NCBI GenBank assembly: GCA_038503065.1
Contig: JBCAMK010000016.1
Span: 558,001-622,000, forward strand
Length of the DNA: 64,000 nucleotides
Direction: 5' to 3'
Source of the DNA: Paragyromitra xinjiangensis
Lineage: Eukaryota; Ascomycota; Pezizomycetes; Pezizales; Discinaceae
Positions 37,204 through 49,618 of the stretch are shown in pieces. Position 1 is the first letter of the stretch. Each line of letters begins with the position of its first letter. Made by a program: the position numbers and the translations under genes. The notes beneath the pieces are model-generated. The model saw only the letters and a program-made list of their open reading frames with translations. It searched no databases and was not told the DNA's origin.

Positions 37204-40200
37204 TTATCAGTTGCAGCAGTTATGCATGTAGGTCACCACCCTAATCTGGACGTCCAGATGCGAACGGATCTGATAAGAACCCTCCACCTCAATAAGCCTA
37301 AATACCGGCTAGCGGGATTTCCTTGTGTATCGTGACAGGATGAAACCGTAGCCCAATGCCGCTTTCCGTCAACACGCAACATCATGATCCCCAACCCCAA
37401 AGAGCGAAAGTCTCTTCCTGATTCTCGACAAATGGACACAAAGGGGCATGCTAAGTCCTGCGGCTACTAATTTCGCCAGCAAAGGGTGTCTAGAAGGAGA
37501 AAAAAAGAGGAAAACAATAGGGTCCCACCCGCAGGTTACGTATTAATCGGTATGATGCTTATCCCCCCCCCAGCATCGTATGATGTGGGTGGTCCGCATC
37601 GTCCGCTTCCCCAAATGGCACAGAGGATGGCCCTTGCAGTAACTACTCGTACATACATGCCGCTTCTAGAACCGAGTACACCGCACAGAAAGTGGTACCC
37701 GGTACCCGAAAGAGCTGGGCGCCAGTAAACGTCAAGATTGGGGGCGATATCACGATGTTGCATCTCGCAGCACATCACCGCGAAAAAAAAAAAAGAACAC
37801 AGACAGCCCTTCTCTGTCAACTTGGTAGGATGTTGTATCATCATCAAACTTTCCTCAGACCCTCCCCATCAAACCCATGCTTCGGCCGGAGCCGCCTTCT
37901 TACTCGCCTCCTTGAACGTTTGGTGCGTTTCAGGCCGCGAAAACTTCCCGATCTCGCTTGAGGGGTACGATCGCAGTTGCCTTGGCTTTCTACTACCCCC
38001 CTCCCCTGCTAGCATACAGAATATGATTGGTAGACCAACGTCGTCGTCCCCGCTGTCCAATATCTAGTGACTCCAGTTGTGGTTGTGCTCACCGGTTCCA
38101 CATCATCGAACGCCCCTGTCGAAGACGAAATGCCCGTTCCAATTCTGTGGACCTGGCATCAATGTGCGTCATAGGTCGGGTGTTCTTATGTGAAGACGGG
38201 TAAGTAGTGTCCAGCCTCCTTTTTTTTGTTTTTCTAAATCACCTGTTTCGCTCATCCTTCATCACGGAAGTAGGAGAAGGAGAGAAGGGAAGAGAAGAGG
38301 AAAAAAAAAAAAAGGAAAAAAAGGAAAAAGAACAGGAAGAACTGACGGGAAAGATGGGAGAGTTTATTTTCCCGTTCTCCTCGCTGTCTTTTCTCGGTGC
38401 TCGATTGATACATCTGCATATTGTTTTCTAAAATCGAACAGTTGAACGGGTCCGGGCGCCCGGCAGCCCTTTTTGTAGGGTGTCTGCCCGTGATGAGTCG
38501 TGGTTTTTGCCTGGTGCAAAACAAGCGCTCTTCTTTCGGGAGGTCTCTTGAAATAACAACTAAGCCATGCGCAGCTCCGCCGACGTCATTGTGCATGTGT
38601 CCGACAAAAACAGGGCAACAGGGCAACATCGCAGTTGTCAACGGCCCCCTTTGAGAGGTCCACCGCGTCCCCGATGTCCACCGCTGTGCCCAGGATACCA
38701 CTGTATCTTATTCTGCTCCCCCTGGTCCCTCTCCAGCCGTGAGCCGGCGCGGCAGCCAACTGGTATGCCCAAGTACATGTGTATGTACGAGATATGTTAC
38801 ATAGCACCGGCAAGCACTGCTAAGTACATGTAGGTACCTGACTGTTGCCAATTGCAATAGCTAATTACTAGCAACAAAGGGGGGCGAAGGGCTGTTATTT
38901 ATGTGTCTCGGTGGGCCCCGCGCAAGATACTGGTTTTGGCTGGCTGTTCGTTCTGATGGGATACTGGTAAATCAAAAGGAAAAAGGCGTCCAAGGTCATA
39001 GAGTACATGCCTACGTGACAGTACATACATACGGACGGAGAGCATCACCACCAAGCAAGGCTTTTTGTCCTCCCATCGCCATTATCCCCCCCGCCTACAA
39101 CAACGTCATTACGCATCCCCACATCCACCTCATACTACTCTTCTCTGGCTACCGGCTGCAACGATCGTTCCCCTTGAGTTCTTGCGGTGTTCCATTGCTG
39201 GCTGCTCCTGTTTCGCACCTGCCTACTGCAAAGTCCAGTACAGCTCGTTCTGTATATTTCTTTCCGTTTACAGCCTACGGTACTTCTGTCGTTCGTTCCA
39301 CGCCCTGCTGCCCGCTCTATTAGCAGCGCCAGTACCGCACTTCATCCACACCATATCCAATCCTCCGATCCCCCCCCCCTCGCGTACTCACGCCTTCCTC
39401 GCGTGTGCCTATTCCTGTCAGTCCTTCTCCTATAAATCCTTAGTTACTGCTGGCTGATCGACAGTATATTATCCTACTTAAGTTCCACATTTTTGGCTCA
39501 AAACCAAACGGCATCATTCCTTCCGAGACTCCCAGCGATTTCCGCACCACAGTCTCTGAAAACCCCCCAAAAGACTTGATTCTCCTAGGCCTTGGCACAA
39601 CCTTTGTTACGGGTGATCACCCTCAGAAATTTCGATCCACGGAACCTCGTGAACAATGTGTTGAGAGCTGTGTGCGATGAGAACGGTCTGGTTTTGATAT
39701 CGTGTCACGCAATCACCTTCGTCCGAAAATCTCTTACTCTAATCATTCCAGATTTGTAAACCGGCAATCCATTTTGATATATTTTTATGTCCTAATTTCG
39801 GGGGGTTTGGTGAACTGTATCATCTCTTTATTTATTAGAATTTTCTTTGCTGTTTTTTTCCCCTTTCATCCTATCCGGCTAAGCAACGCCGGGCTTCGTG
39901 ACAAACCACTGGTCGCACCCAAAGACGTACTTATTCCGGTATCATTTCGCTGGTGCAATTGTTCTTCGAAGGTTGACTGCCGTGCACCTATTAACCGGGT
40001 GGGCGTCACAAAGCTGGGCTGAGTGGCTCTTTGGTAGATCTGACTACACTCTCCCGTCTAAGCCGAATCCACGCCCTGGGATTTTACGAATTTTTTCGTC
40101 AGATCAGAACGCCTTCGATCTTGCATTTTTGCGTATCTGATAGATACGCTTTAGCCACCTTGGGGCTAAACCCGCCTCCCTTTCCATCACTCTTATTGGA

Positions 40201-40497
40201 GAGGGAGAGCTGCGAATAACGCTTCAATTCGACAAAATATTAGTCTGAGACTTTTTGTTATGATCTGGACTTGCTCAAACACATCGACTGCGTTCCTGCA
40301 ACACCGAGAGCTCGAACGTTGGCGACCAAACTACACCTTTATCGGCCTACGCTCTTGAAACAAAGTTAACAAGTCGTTCGTGGGACAACGGAAAGTGGCA
40401 GCAGAAAGCGTTGGTGGATCAGGTTCTTGCTGCGCCATCTGGGAAAATTCACTTATTCGGGGGCGGTTTACACCCGGGTGGTAAGGCCTCCGTGTAT
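37204..40497. other. intergenic and long leader of the SAM-HMG gene
   Basis: About 3.3 kb without a supported gene. There is a purine-rich tract around 38270-38345. From about 39060 to 39460 the plus strand is C/T-rich, consistent with a promoter and long 5' UTR for the gene starting at 40498. TACATGTA occurs at 38825-38832. Confidence 0.5.
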
Positions 40498-42474
40498 ATG
40501 ACGGATCTGGGAGTAGTGTTGGCTCGACTGGGACTCTCGCAGTACCTGGAGTCACTTGTTGAGGAGGGGTTTGAAAAATGGGAGGCCGTTATGGATATCA
40601 CGGAGCAAGATCTGTAAGACATTTTCTTTGAGGTTGATACAACAGGTTACTGATGGTATGGTTTAGAGCCGTTTTGAGCTTTAAATTAGGCCATCGACGG
40701 GTAAGATAGGACTCTCTTAATAGTCTAGATTGTACACGTTTTTCCTAATTTAACTACTTGTTTTATATTCTGCTTATACGTACCGATATCTGCTTCTTTC
40801 TATCCGGATGGGGGTGAGGTGGGTTTACTTGCTAACTTCAATTGACGCCAGGTCCTGCAACGAGAAATTGCAAGTGCGAGGGGTATCCCCTCCAACCAAG
40901 CTTTAACGCCCATACCATATTATCCTGCTGAAGACATTGAGCAAGATGAAAGGTTGTCACCGAAGCCCTCCTCGAAATCGGACCCTGGAAAAGGGGGTTT
41001 GGCTCCTACGGGGAAGAGAAAATACCGACGTCATCCAAAGGTAAAAATGAAGGTCTTTTAGAACACATGTATAGTTACTGACTTTAGGCTCAAATTACAG
41101 CCTGATGAAAGGGCACCAGAGAAACCACCTTCTGCATACGTTATGTTTGCTAACCGTAAGTTTAATTGTTATCTGTTTGATTGTTTTGATTGTTGACACG
41201 TTTGGTAAGGTGTGCGCGATGATCTCAAAGGGCAAAACCTCTCCTTTACCGACATTGCAAAACGGGTTGGCGAAAAATGGAAAGTCCTCGACCCAGAACA
41301 CAAAGAAGGATATGAGCAAGAAGCTTCTATTGCCAAAGAAAAATATAATGCGGAGATGCAGGAGTATAAGAAGACTGAAAGTTACCGGGAGTACATTCAG
41401 TATCTTTCTGAATTTAGATCAAAGATGAACAAGGAAGGCAGAGAAGGAAGTGGTGAGAGTTGAGAAACCTGTTAATAAGTTTCACTGCGACTTACCTTTG
41501 TAGCAGAGCAAGCTGAAGCGAATCGAAAAAGACCTAAGATTGAGGTTGGGGCTTCCTCTGGTACTGGAGAGTTCACAGCTGCAACTGGCAGTGGAGGAAG
41601 AAGTTCTACCAGTGGAACAACTGCTGCCGGGATTTATGTTCCAAGAAGCGGAGGCGCTGCCGGTTCAGGGACCGCAACATCGTCTGAGAGCACTTATACC
41701 TCTCCATCTAGCCATGATTCGACTACTTTCCATCCCTTGGGCGTTCAACCTGCCTCCCCCTCTACAACAAAACCCGTGGCACTTTCACCGCCGCGCCGTT
41801 CTAGGTCGCCGTCGGACGTTGCCCGTTACAGAGATGCTGTTTTGCGAACAACTCAACAGCAGCAAGAAGCACTTGTTGCACCTACAACTGACACAGAGAC
41901 GCCTTTCTTTCCTCGTATTCACCCAACGTCGCATATCCAACAACCGTCTTCATTTGTGAGAAACCAGCACCCTATAGGAGCTCGGCCGTCGTCAAGACCA
42001 GGGCCTCCAATACCAAACCCAGCAATGCGAAGGTCTAGTATGCGCTCAGACGATACGCTTCCACCAACTCCATCCTCAATGACTAGTAGTAGCGGGAGTT
42101 CCTCGGCCCCTTCTTTAACTCCTTCAATGTCAAGTTTCGATGACAGTAACCGCTCTCATCGCTCGCTCCCCTCTCTTCCGCCGCCAACTCAAGGTCCAGC
42201 TTCTGGGCCTGGTTACTTCGATCAACGACCTCACCACTCTCAGCCTCTCCCCCCACGATCTCCTCGGCCTTTCTCCCATCATCAAAATTTCCCACCCCCG
42301 ACACCTATGGGTCATCCATCCCACCCAACTTATCATGGTTACCAATCAACTTCCCAACTCCCAACAATAAACCAATCTTCACAGGAATCTTCGGATACGC
42401 CCGGAAATCCTACCACAGGGAGTATCCATCAATCTCCACCAAAACCAAAACCAAAACCGCCATCCGGAAGATAA
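40498..42474 (+). CDS. SAM-domain plus HMG-box DNA-binding protein
   Basis: Six exons: 40498-40613, 40667-40700, 40852-41040, 41101-41155, 41210-41452 and 41504-42474. The product has 535 residues. I chose the ATG at 40498 because MTDLGVVLARLGLSQYLESL is a clean start of a SAM domain (about residues 1-60, closing LAVLSFKLGHRRVLQREI). A basic linker (GKRKYRRHPK) follows, then one HMG box (about 114-190) with PEKPPSAYVMFANRVRDDLK, AKRVGEKWKVLDPEHK and YEQEASIAKEKYNAEM. The rest (about 320 residues) is Ser/Pro/Thr-rich and ends in a KPKPKPP run. SAM domains mediate oligomerisation and HMG boxes bend DNA. This architecture occurs in Pezizomycotina nuclear proteins. It is not a mating-type gene: no MAT flanking genes are present. 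Confidence 0.9.
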
Positions 42475-44061
42475 CTATTTCTCGGCATTTCGATTTATTT
42501 TGCCCACCGGTCTGTTTCTTTTGCCTGAGCGTTTTTTATTGGACTCGTCAATAGCTATGTGCATTGTCTTAGAGGCGAGATTGAAGGTACATGGCAGGCA
42601 TAGCCAAATCTTCATAGTGCAACCATTATCTTTGTATATTGCACTCCTTTGTTATCTATTATTGTCGTTTTACCTTATTTTGTGCGTATTTTTCCTCCAT
42701 TTTCTACTCTGTTTTATTGGTTTCTTTTTATGTTGCATTTATTTGTGAGTTCTGATTTTTGACGAACTATTCTTGTAAAGACTTTGACTTTTTCCCAGCT
42801 GTGCGCATGCATACTCTTTCTTTTTGGCCTTGTATGTACTAGGGGGGTTTATTTTTGTATCATTCATGAACCGTTTATTTATTGTTCCCCCTTCGGGTAA
42901 TCGAGGCAAAGTTACTGCCAAAACCTCGTTCGTGGCCTGAGGCTGTGATCATAATTCCAGCATGGAAGATTATGGCAGGTGGAATTGGGTAGCGAAGCAG
43001 TACGTGGTGCCAATCGACTCTCTTAATTCACTTGATATCACTGACATAGAAATAATGAGGGGAACATACAAATATCTGCACAGCTTGGTGCAGAGAACAT
43101 GTAAAATTCCTGCGCATTTTTTGGCATTTTTATATGCCGCAAGCTTGACTTTGTTGGTTCGCAGTGAGTTCATCTTTCTCTGGAATCGGTGGATCGATTA
43201 CGCTAGACTATGTTATAATGTGAAATTGTAGAGATCCTGAATAACAGCAAGCTTGTGGTATATGAGGAATTACCGGTTTGAATGCTAATCTTCCCTACCA
43301 ACGGTTCAACAGCTTTTATTCGGAATTCTCTTATCTTTGCGCATTGTGGTTGAAGTTTTTGATGTTACATAGTGTGGAATACGCAATACAATTGATCTTG
43401 TTGTGAATTCCGATCTTTGGTTCCTGTTGAAGCGGTCGTCATTAACGTGGCTAGCGCATGGCAAGAGCCGCAAGACGTTGACTTAGGGTTTGGCCGGGTG
43501 TTCGGCTGACGCCACGTACGTAATGTTCCCGACTCTTGGCCCTTGCAACAATGCAAATATCGGACGACACTTGCTTCCATGCTAGTCGGGGAAAGGGGTT
43601 ACCTGCGATGTTTTGTTCACATCAAAATGCCTCATAAATAAAGAATTCGACTGGCCCACACGAGATAGAGTTATATAAGTAGAAGGATCCGTACTCAGGA
43701 AATTGAGGGAGCGAGCGAACCATTAATATCTTGAGATACCTCTCTTCGGGTATGTTTCGCGAACACTAATTTGAAACTGCCCTGCCTGGTTGTATTCATT
43801 ACCCGTGCCTTGGCTAATACCTGGATGCGTGGACGGAGCGAAGTGGGGAAATGACAAATATCCAACCTGATTGGCTGTCTGGTTCGACCAATAAAGTTCT
43901 AATAACAGCTCTTTCCATTTAATAGATTCAACAAACCCTAACCCAATATCAAAGGATATAGCAACGCGAAGCGCCGACTGCGAGCTAAACTTGGTAGGGC
44001 ACTTGAACTTATTAAAAATGTGAACCTAATGGGGTGACTGGGCTAAGTACTCTGCCATGTA

Positions 44062-44298
44062 CTTCGGGGGTGGGGAAAAGTCTGTCACCAGGTGGCCGTG
44101 CTGGCGGTACGAAACTTGACCGCCAACTCAACTCAAGACTTAAGAATTTACAGAAACCTTACAGAAAGTAGAGAGGCTTCAGAGATAAAGAAAATTAGGG
44201 ATTACTTAATGAAAGAAGAGCCCCAGAGTGTTAAGGGTGAAGGAAAGAACCGGCGCTAGCACCGCCACCTGGTGACAGACTTTTCCCTACACCCGTAG
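44062..44298. mobile_element. MITE-like element 1 (TA-flanked, 45-bp TIR)
   Basis: A 237-bp element. The two ends are inverted copies of each other over 45 bases with five mismatches; the longest shared block is GGGAAAAGTCTGTCACCAGG. Both ends are flanked by TA (44060-44061 and 44299-44300), the target duplication of Tc1/mariner/pogo-type transposases. No coding capacity, so this is a non-autonomous copy. Confidence 0.8.
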
Positions 44299-44354
44299 TA
44301 CTATATCACTGGCGATTTGATAGGAGTGGTTGAATAAACAGCAAGGTGGGGTCG

Positions 44355-44763
44355 CCTCGAGTTTCCTGAGGTAATACCTGAAAAAGCGAAGGATTATGGG
44401 ATGGGGAGATAGCAGCCCTCCCGATCAGACGCTCGATCTGACTAGTAACACTCGGCGATAGCCCTCATACGCAACTCAACAGGTATCAAAAGCCCCACAC
44501 CTAATAGTGGGGTAAAGTATCCAGACTGAAGGTTGGGCCTAATTAATAGGCATTAAGTGAGAAAGGGGGTATCACCCTTAGCCCAGGGTTGCGGGCATGC
44601 GGCCAAACACTGTGATCGGTTGAATGTCCTAAGCTGCAACACAATCTAGCACTGGGGGTGGGAAAAATTCTCGCTTGGCAACCATCTAAATTGCCTGGTT
44701 GTAACGAAAGTGAGAGCGACAATTTATTCCTAGCCGAAGTGCGGGCCTCTATGGTTCGGTAGG
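44355..44763 (+). ncRNA. hairpin-rich patch, possible structured RNA
   Basis: Several perfect or near-perfect stems occur close together: CCTC/GAGG (44355-44371), CCCCAC/GTGGGG (44493-44512), GCCTA/TAGGC (44537-44551), AAGGG/CCCTT (44563-44579), and CCTAGCCGAA/TTCGGTAGG with one bulged base (44729-44763). No ORF covers them. I recognise no RNA family; a relic of a structured element is equally possible. Confidence 0.25.
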
Positions 44764-47539
44764 ATAAAATTTTAGTAACGTTTGCAGTGTGGTTGTTTTT
44801 CTTTTAGCTTATTAGTCTTATTGATAAGCGATGATTTACGACGTAGGAATCTCTAGTCCTGGCTCCCTAGTCCAAGCTATAAACCTCGGTTTACCCTCAG
44901 GGATTTTGGATCCTTGTTCGTTGCCACGCGAATTTCATTGTTACTATACAAACAATTGTAGGACTTGTTAGTGTAGAGGACGAGATGATTGGTAGATCCG
45001 AGGTGGGGAAAATGACTGAACAGGCAGTTGGGTAACTTGGCTGGCTAAACTCAGACACATGCTTTTAGATACTTACATGTATGCTAGAGGAAGAGTATCT
45101 CGGGATACAGTATTTAACCAGGTTGTTGGTCAGGCCTCTCTTTAAGTACAGCCTATCTCGTGAAACTGGCTATGGCATCATATAGATGAGACCTGATATT
45201 AGAAAATGGTTGAAATATCTGCATGAAACGGTGCCTTGGTTTATTCCTGTTATCCATTTTCTGACGAGACTCAAGGTCCTGCTAACCAGGATTCAAGAGC
45301 GGAAAGGGCGCGGCTCTGGGGAAATTTACTCATGAGGTATCCAGCTCAAACCAAATACAGGGTACTGATAAACTATCCAATGGTGAAGTACGTGTAAATT
45401 TGAGTGCCAAAAATGGGTTTATTCTCCAGTCTCCTGGAGTGGAGTGATATGAGATGCAACCGCACGCCACGTGGTGATCCCCGCTGGTAAATTGATCGTG
45501 GAAATATAAATAACATTGAGATGTTTGAAGGCTTGAGGCGTAGAATGATTTTGGTGGTAGCTCCATCCTAGAGATCAGTCTGTAGCCTCCGGAATTTGTT
45601 TGGGTGCATTAATTTAAGAGGGTTGTATGTAGTCTTGTGTAGTCGAAAAATTCTAAAGAAATAAAATAGGTGTTATTTATATAGAGAGATGATTGTCCTA
45701 AGACTTACATTTTCGTCTATCAGATACTTCCTTCTCTCCAGACCATAACCAAAATCCCAGGGACCTTTTATGCAACGGAACAGTATAACAGCGGAGAATA
45801 GAAAGTAATTTAATTTGTCTAACCGAGGTTGAGTGGTTGCAGGGCCGAAGCCACATGGATATACCTCACAGTTCCCTTTTCTCTTATAAAGTAAGGCTGG
45901 GAACCCGGTGTCGTGTAAAGTGTATGAAGTGGAACTGCTGCGAGATTTCTTGATAGCTACAATAGGCAGACTAACGGCTACGCCAAACAAACAGCTACGC
46001 GCTCTACAGTGCCAAGGAAACTTGGAGGTCACACCCATTCAGTTTGAAGAGCTGGCATTTTTCGCCCTAAGTTGGCTCGTGCTGCTATTTCGGCCACACA
46101 GCACAAGATTCCGGGAAAGTAACTTTACCGGTCTAGATAAGGTCGCTACTGCACCAAACCCTATAATATGGGAAACTATAGTAGTTTATACCTAACAAGT
46201 CCAAAGAATACGTAGGTGAACGAAAGTGATGCACATTTCGATCGGGGGCATATTTCTTTGCCCAACACCATCGCAAAAATGGATGAGTTCATGGAGGACT
46301 ATATAAATGGTGTGGGTTTCATTCCGATCCTGGCGCGGGAGAAGTTGGGGAAATTTGTTTGTTAGACAACTCTGGCCTATCTCATACTACAAATCTTCCC
46401 AAATTTCACTCCCAGATTTCTTTTGGATGTTATAGGTGTTGTGTTATGAAAAAAAAATGCAGCAATATGTTCTTTACCAAGCCAAAAAACGAAATGCGCA
46501 TAGCTTTCGTTCACCCTATATACCCCGTTTTTCTGACGCTCTACAAATGGCTCTTACATGCACTTAGAAAGCGAGAGATCGTATGCATATATGACTAGAG
46601 AAGAAGCTAGGCCATGTGCTCTGGTCTCTGCTTATAGTAAAAAAATGTAATCAATGAATTCTTTTCCCTCGTATTTGGCAAAGACAGTTTTTTCTAAAGC
46701 TGAACAGTTGAAGCCCTTTAGAAACGAATGTACATGCCATAGCGTCTAAAAGAGCGAATATCCCTAGCTAAGGCCATAAATAATTGCTCTAATCATGTTT
46801 TTAAGTGATTGATGCATATGAGTGTGGTTCGATATATGGGGGCGCTTTAGGCACCAGTCTCGGCAAATAAATAATAAAGCTTAGCAAAGGAAGAAAAAGG
46901 GCCAATTACTAAGATTCTCAGTAGCATTCATTTGGTTTATCGGGTACAGACTCGTTTTTATTCGTATTCATCAGTTAAATATGGTATCTTTTGAGCTTTA
47001 TATCAGCTAAGCACTAAGCGCTTCAGATTCTGATGCGCAAGGCAGATGCGCGAAGATAAACTCCTAGGGAAACGATTCATTCAGTATGGTGGCAATGGTA
47101 CATGGTATGAGCGGGGGCAGATCCAAGGGCTAAACATGAGTATTACAAGCGTAATACGATATAATGCCCGTAGCAACCTCTCTAAGTACTTTTGCTAATT
47201 TTCAGTAGTTTTTCTTCCCCTTGTTTTCATCATAGTTTCATTGTTATGAGGTACAAGGATATCACGTCCAACATAAGTTATGGCGTGAACTAATGTTCAG
47301 TAGTATTTGCGTGGTATATATACTACTAAATGTAGTTACAATGAACGGACATCTAAAAAAATCCTCAAATACATTATAGAATCGAATGAATCTAGGGCTA
47401 GAAGCCTATTTACATCTATTTTTGGGCATGATGCTACATGTAGTATCCCTAACAGGAGGGTAAAAAGGTTCTATATTTCTATTAGTAGTGGAAGGTATGC
47501 GCTAAGGTTTCTAGTGTAGAATGGTTTTCTCAACAACTA

Positions 47540-47749
47540 CTCATGTCGCCGGATTGCTATTGCTTTCCCTATCCAGGAAATAGATCTGGATTCTTACGCA
47601 AATAGGAAACTTTCCAGAGCGGCGACCAACATCTCTGCTACCCAAACGATCTTCCCTCTAAACACCAGCCAACCATAACTTGTCTCGTGGTTTTAGTGGG
47701 CAGATCTATTTCTGTAAAAGAGAAAGCAATAGCAATCCGGCAACATGAG
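47540..47749. mobile_element. MITE-like element 2 (TA-flanked, about 49-bp TIR)
   Basis: A 210-bp element with inverted ends matching at 42 of 49 positions; the core GCCGGATTGCTATTGCTTT is identical. TA flanks both ends (47538-47539 and 47750-47751). No ORF. The TIR sequence differs from element 1, so it belongs to another family of Tc1/mariner-type non-autonomous elements. Confidence 0.78.
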
Positions 47750-47990
47750 TACTTAAGGGTTAGGGTAAATCTGCTAGGTGCCGGAGCATGCGACTAATTG
47801 GTCACTACAGGGCTAGTTGCGCCTGAGAAGACGTTGATTTAGAGTTTAGCCGAGGTTCTGGCATGACATCGACTTTGAACATACATTTTCCAGGCAACAC
47901 AAGACCTCCAATGAGTTTCGTGGCTACTCCGTTAACCCACCGACATATTTTGCGCGTGAAAAGGCTACCCAGAAATACAGCAGAACAGGG

Positions 47991-49491
47991 ATGGATTCTT
48001 TCCTACTCTCTCGAGAGCTTGGTGATTTGCAAGCCTTCTCCTCCATGAGGCTTGAGTATACCACTCGACTCGCTTATTCTATTCAAAGGGCTCCTGTCAT
48101 TACTTTTCGCAAGCAACATCCAACTGGCACCAATGCGTTGGATATTGAAAGGCAGACCTCAAGATAGTATGGCTCCGCCTGTAATATAAAAATATAAACG
48201 AAGAACACTAATGGCAGGTGGTTTCAGTATGCTTTCTGCCGGGGCCGATGCCTCTATCTCAATGTGGGATCTTGACCTCACTTCTTCAACTTCTGAGGGG
48301 GGATGTGTGCTTGAGCCTGTAGCATCTATCCCAAGGTATAACTTGAAAATCCACACGTAGCTCCTGTAGTTTGAACGGAGCCATAGATAATGCTTATCTG
48401 GACCACTGGTAAAGCCTGATCTGAGAAAAGGCCTAAGCTGAAAAGTCAGACTTTTGTGGCTTATGCCCCAAAAAGGGCATGAACCATAGAAAGTCTAGGG
48501 CCAGATCGAATCTGGCCATTGATGTGGTACATAGTTTCTTGTCACTGATACGTAGCCAATATTCAGTGCCAAATCCCATAAGTTCGGTATAACCTCTATA
48601 TCTTTCTACCCATCCGATTCTGGACTTTTCATAAGTTCTTCTTACGACCATCTTGTCCACGTATGGGATACAACCCTCCTCACACCCGCCCACACCTTCA
48701 CCCTCACAACTCCTATTTACGCCGCTGTTATGGCGCCCAAATCCTTCCATACACTTGTTGCCGCCGCCACTTCTCAATTTCCAGCAATTCGTCTGCTTGA
48801 TTTAAATACCGGAGCTGCCACACACTCCCTTACCGGTCACACTGGAGCTGGAGCTCTAGGGCTGGATTGGAGTCCTAGGGATGAATTTATACTCGCATCT
48901 GGAGGCGTTGACGGGACTGTAATGGTTTGGGATATTAGACAGACAGAGAGCTGCCTTGCATGTTTGAATATGAGGGATGAGAGACAAGTAAAGAACAATG
49001 TGGGAAATATCGCGCATCATGGGCCCGTGAACGGGGTAAGGTGGAGTGAGGATGGGGCGATGTTGGTAACACTGGGGTTAGATGAAAAGATGCGAGTGTG
49101 GGATATGACTACAGGGAAGAATTCACTAGTATGTGCTTTCTTACTGAACCTTACAAGCAAGGACTAAGTGGAATAGATCGATTCCAGCCCTCTCCTTCGT
49201 AACCATCGCAACCTCGTCATTCCTCCTGTCATCATACCCCTCCGTGTGTCTGACCCACAACTTGTTTTCGCGCTGTCCGGGGCTGAGATCTTAGGGTTTA
49301 ACTTAAACGATGGCACACTAGTCAAGCGACTTAAACCACCCCAGGCAAAAAGGATCAATGCGCTTATTCAAAGACCCAATCGTCTGGAGCTCTACTCTGC
49401 TGCAGTGGATGGAAACATAATGGTTTGGGCACCAGAAGTGTCAGAGATACCAGAAGTGCCCGGGGAGGAGGGGGTGAATATAGTAGTCTAA
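47991..49491 (+). CDS. ckn1: CSA/ERCC8-type WD40 protein (transcription-coupled repair)
   Basis: Four exons: 47991-48166, 48228-48335, 48567-49128 and 49177-49491, giving 386 residues. It starts MDSFLLSRELGDL and has the CSA-type N-terminal helix, then NALDIE. WD repeats follow: YMLSAGADASISMWDLD, SGLFISSSYDHLVHVWDT, PAIRLLDLNTGAATHSLTGH, DEFILASGGVDGTVMVWDIR, GAMLVTLGLDEKMRVWDM and LYSAAVDGNIMVWAP. The order and spacing follow human ERCC8 and fission-yeast Ckn1. These are substrate receptors of a CUL4-DDB1 ubiquitin ligase that handles stalled RNA polymerase II at DNA damage. Exon 2 was placed by the conserved RYMLS join; the 231-bp intron 2 is long for this window. The gene ends 127 bp from the ATG5 stop. 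Confidence 0.9.
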
Positions 49492-49618
49492 AATACGCCG
49501 GCATAATTGGTCGGGATTTGGGAGATATACTAATCATATTTACCTAACCTTAAACGCTTCATAGCACCAACTAGAAAACACCCGTTCGCTCAAAAGTAGT
49601 TCCAAAACAAACGCGGGA

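Larger units (their letters stand above)
42475..47990. other. gene desert with MITE-like elements and hairpins
   Basis: A 5.5-kb stretch with no supported protein gene. It holds two TA-flanked inverted-repeat elements (44062-44298 and 47540-47749) and a cluster of short hairpins (44355-44763). It also has a diverged repeat pair (43471-43497 and 47828-47854) and two 11-nt telomere-like matches (43934-43944 and 47756-47766). Confidence 0.6.

Noticed and set aside
38252..38701. 149-codon minus-strand frame
   Set aside because: Its C-terminal part is a translated purine/pyrimidine tract (Phe/Leu/Ser run), and it lacks any domain or splice context.
40411..40497. Upstream in-frame ATG of the SAM-HMG gene
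   Set aside because: The extra 29 residues do not resemble the SAM family N-terminus; the internal MTDL start fits better.
44355..44763. Group I intron or RNase P RNA
   Set aside because: Individual stems exist, but the conserved core sequences of either RNA could not be found, so only a generic hairpin cluster is reported.
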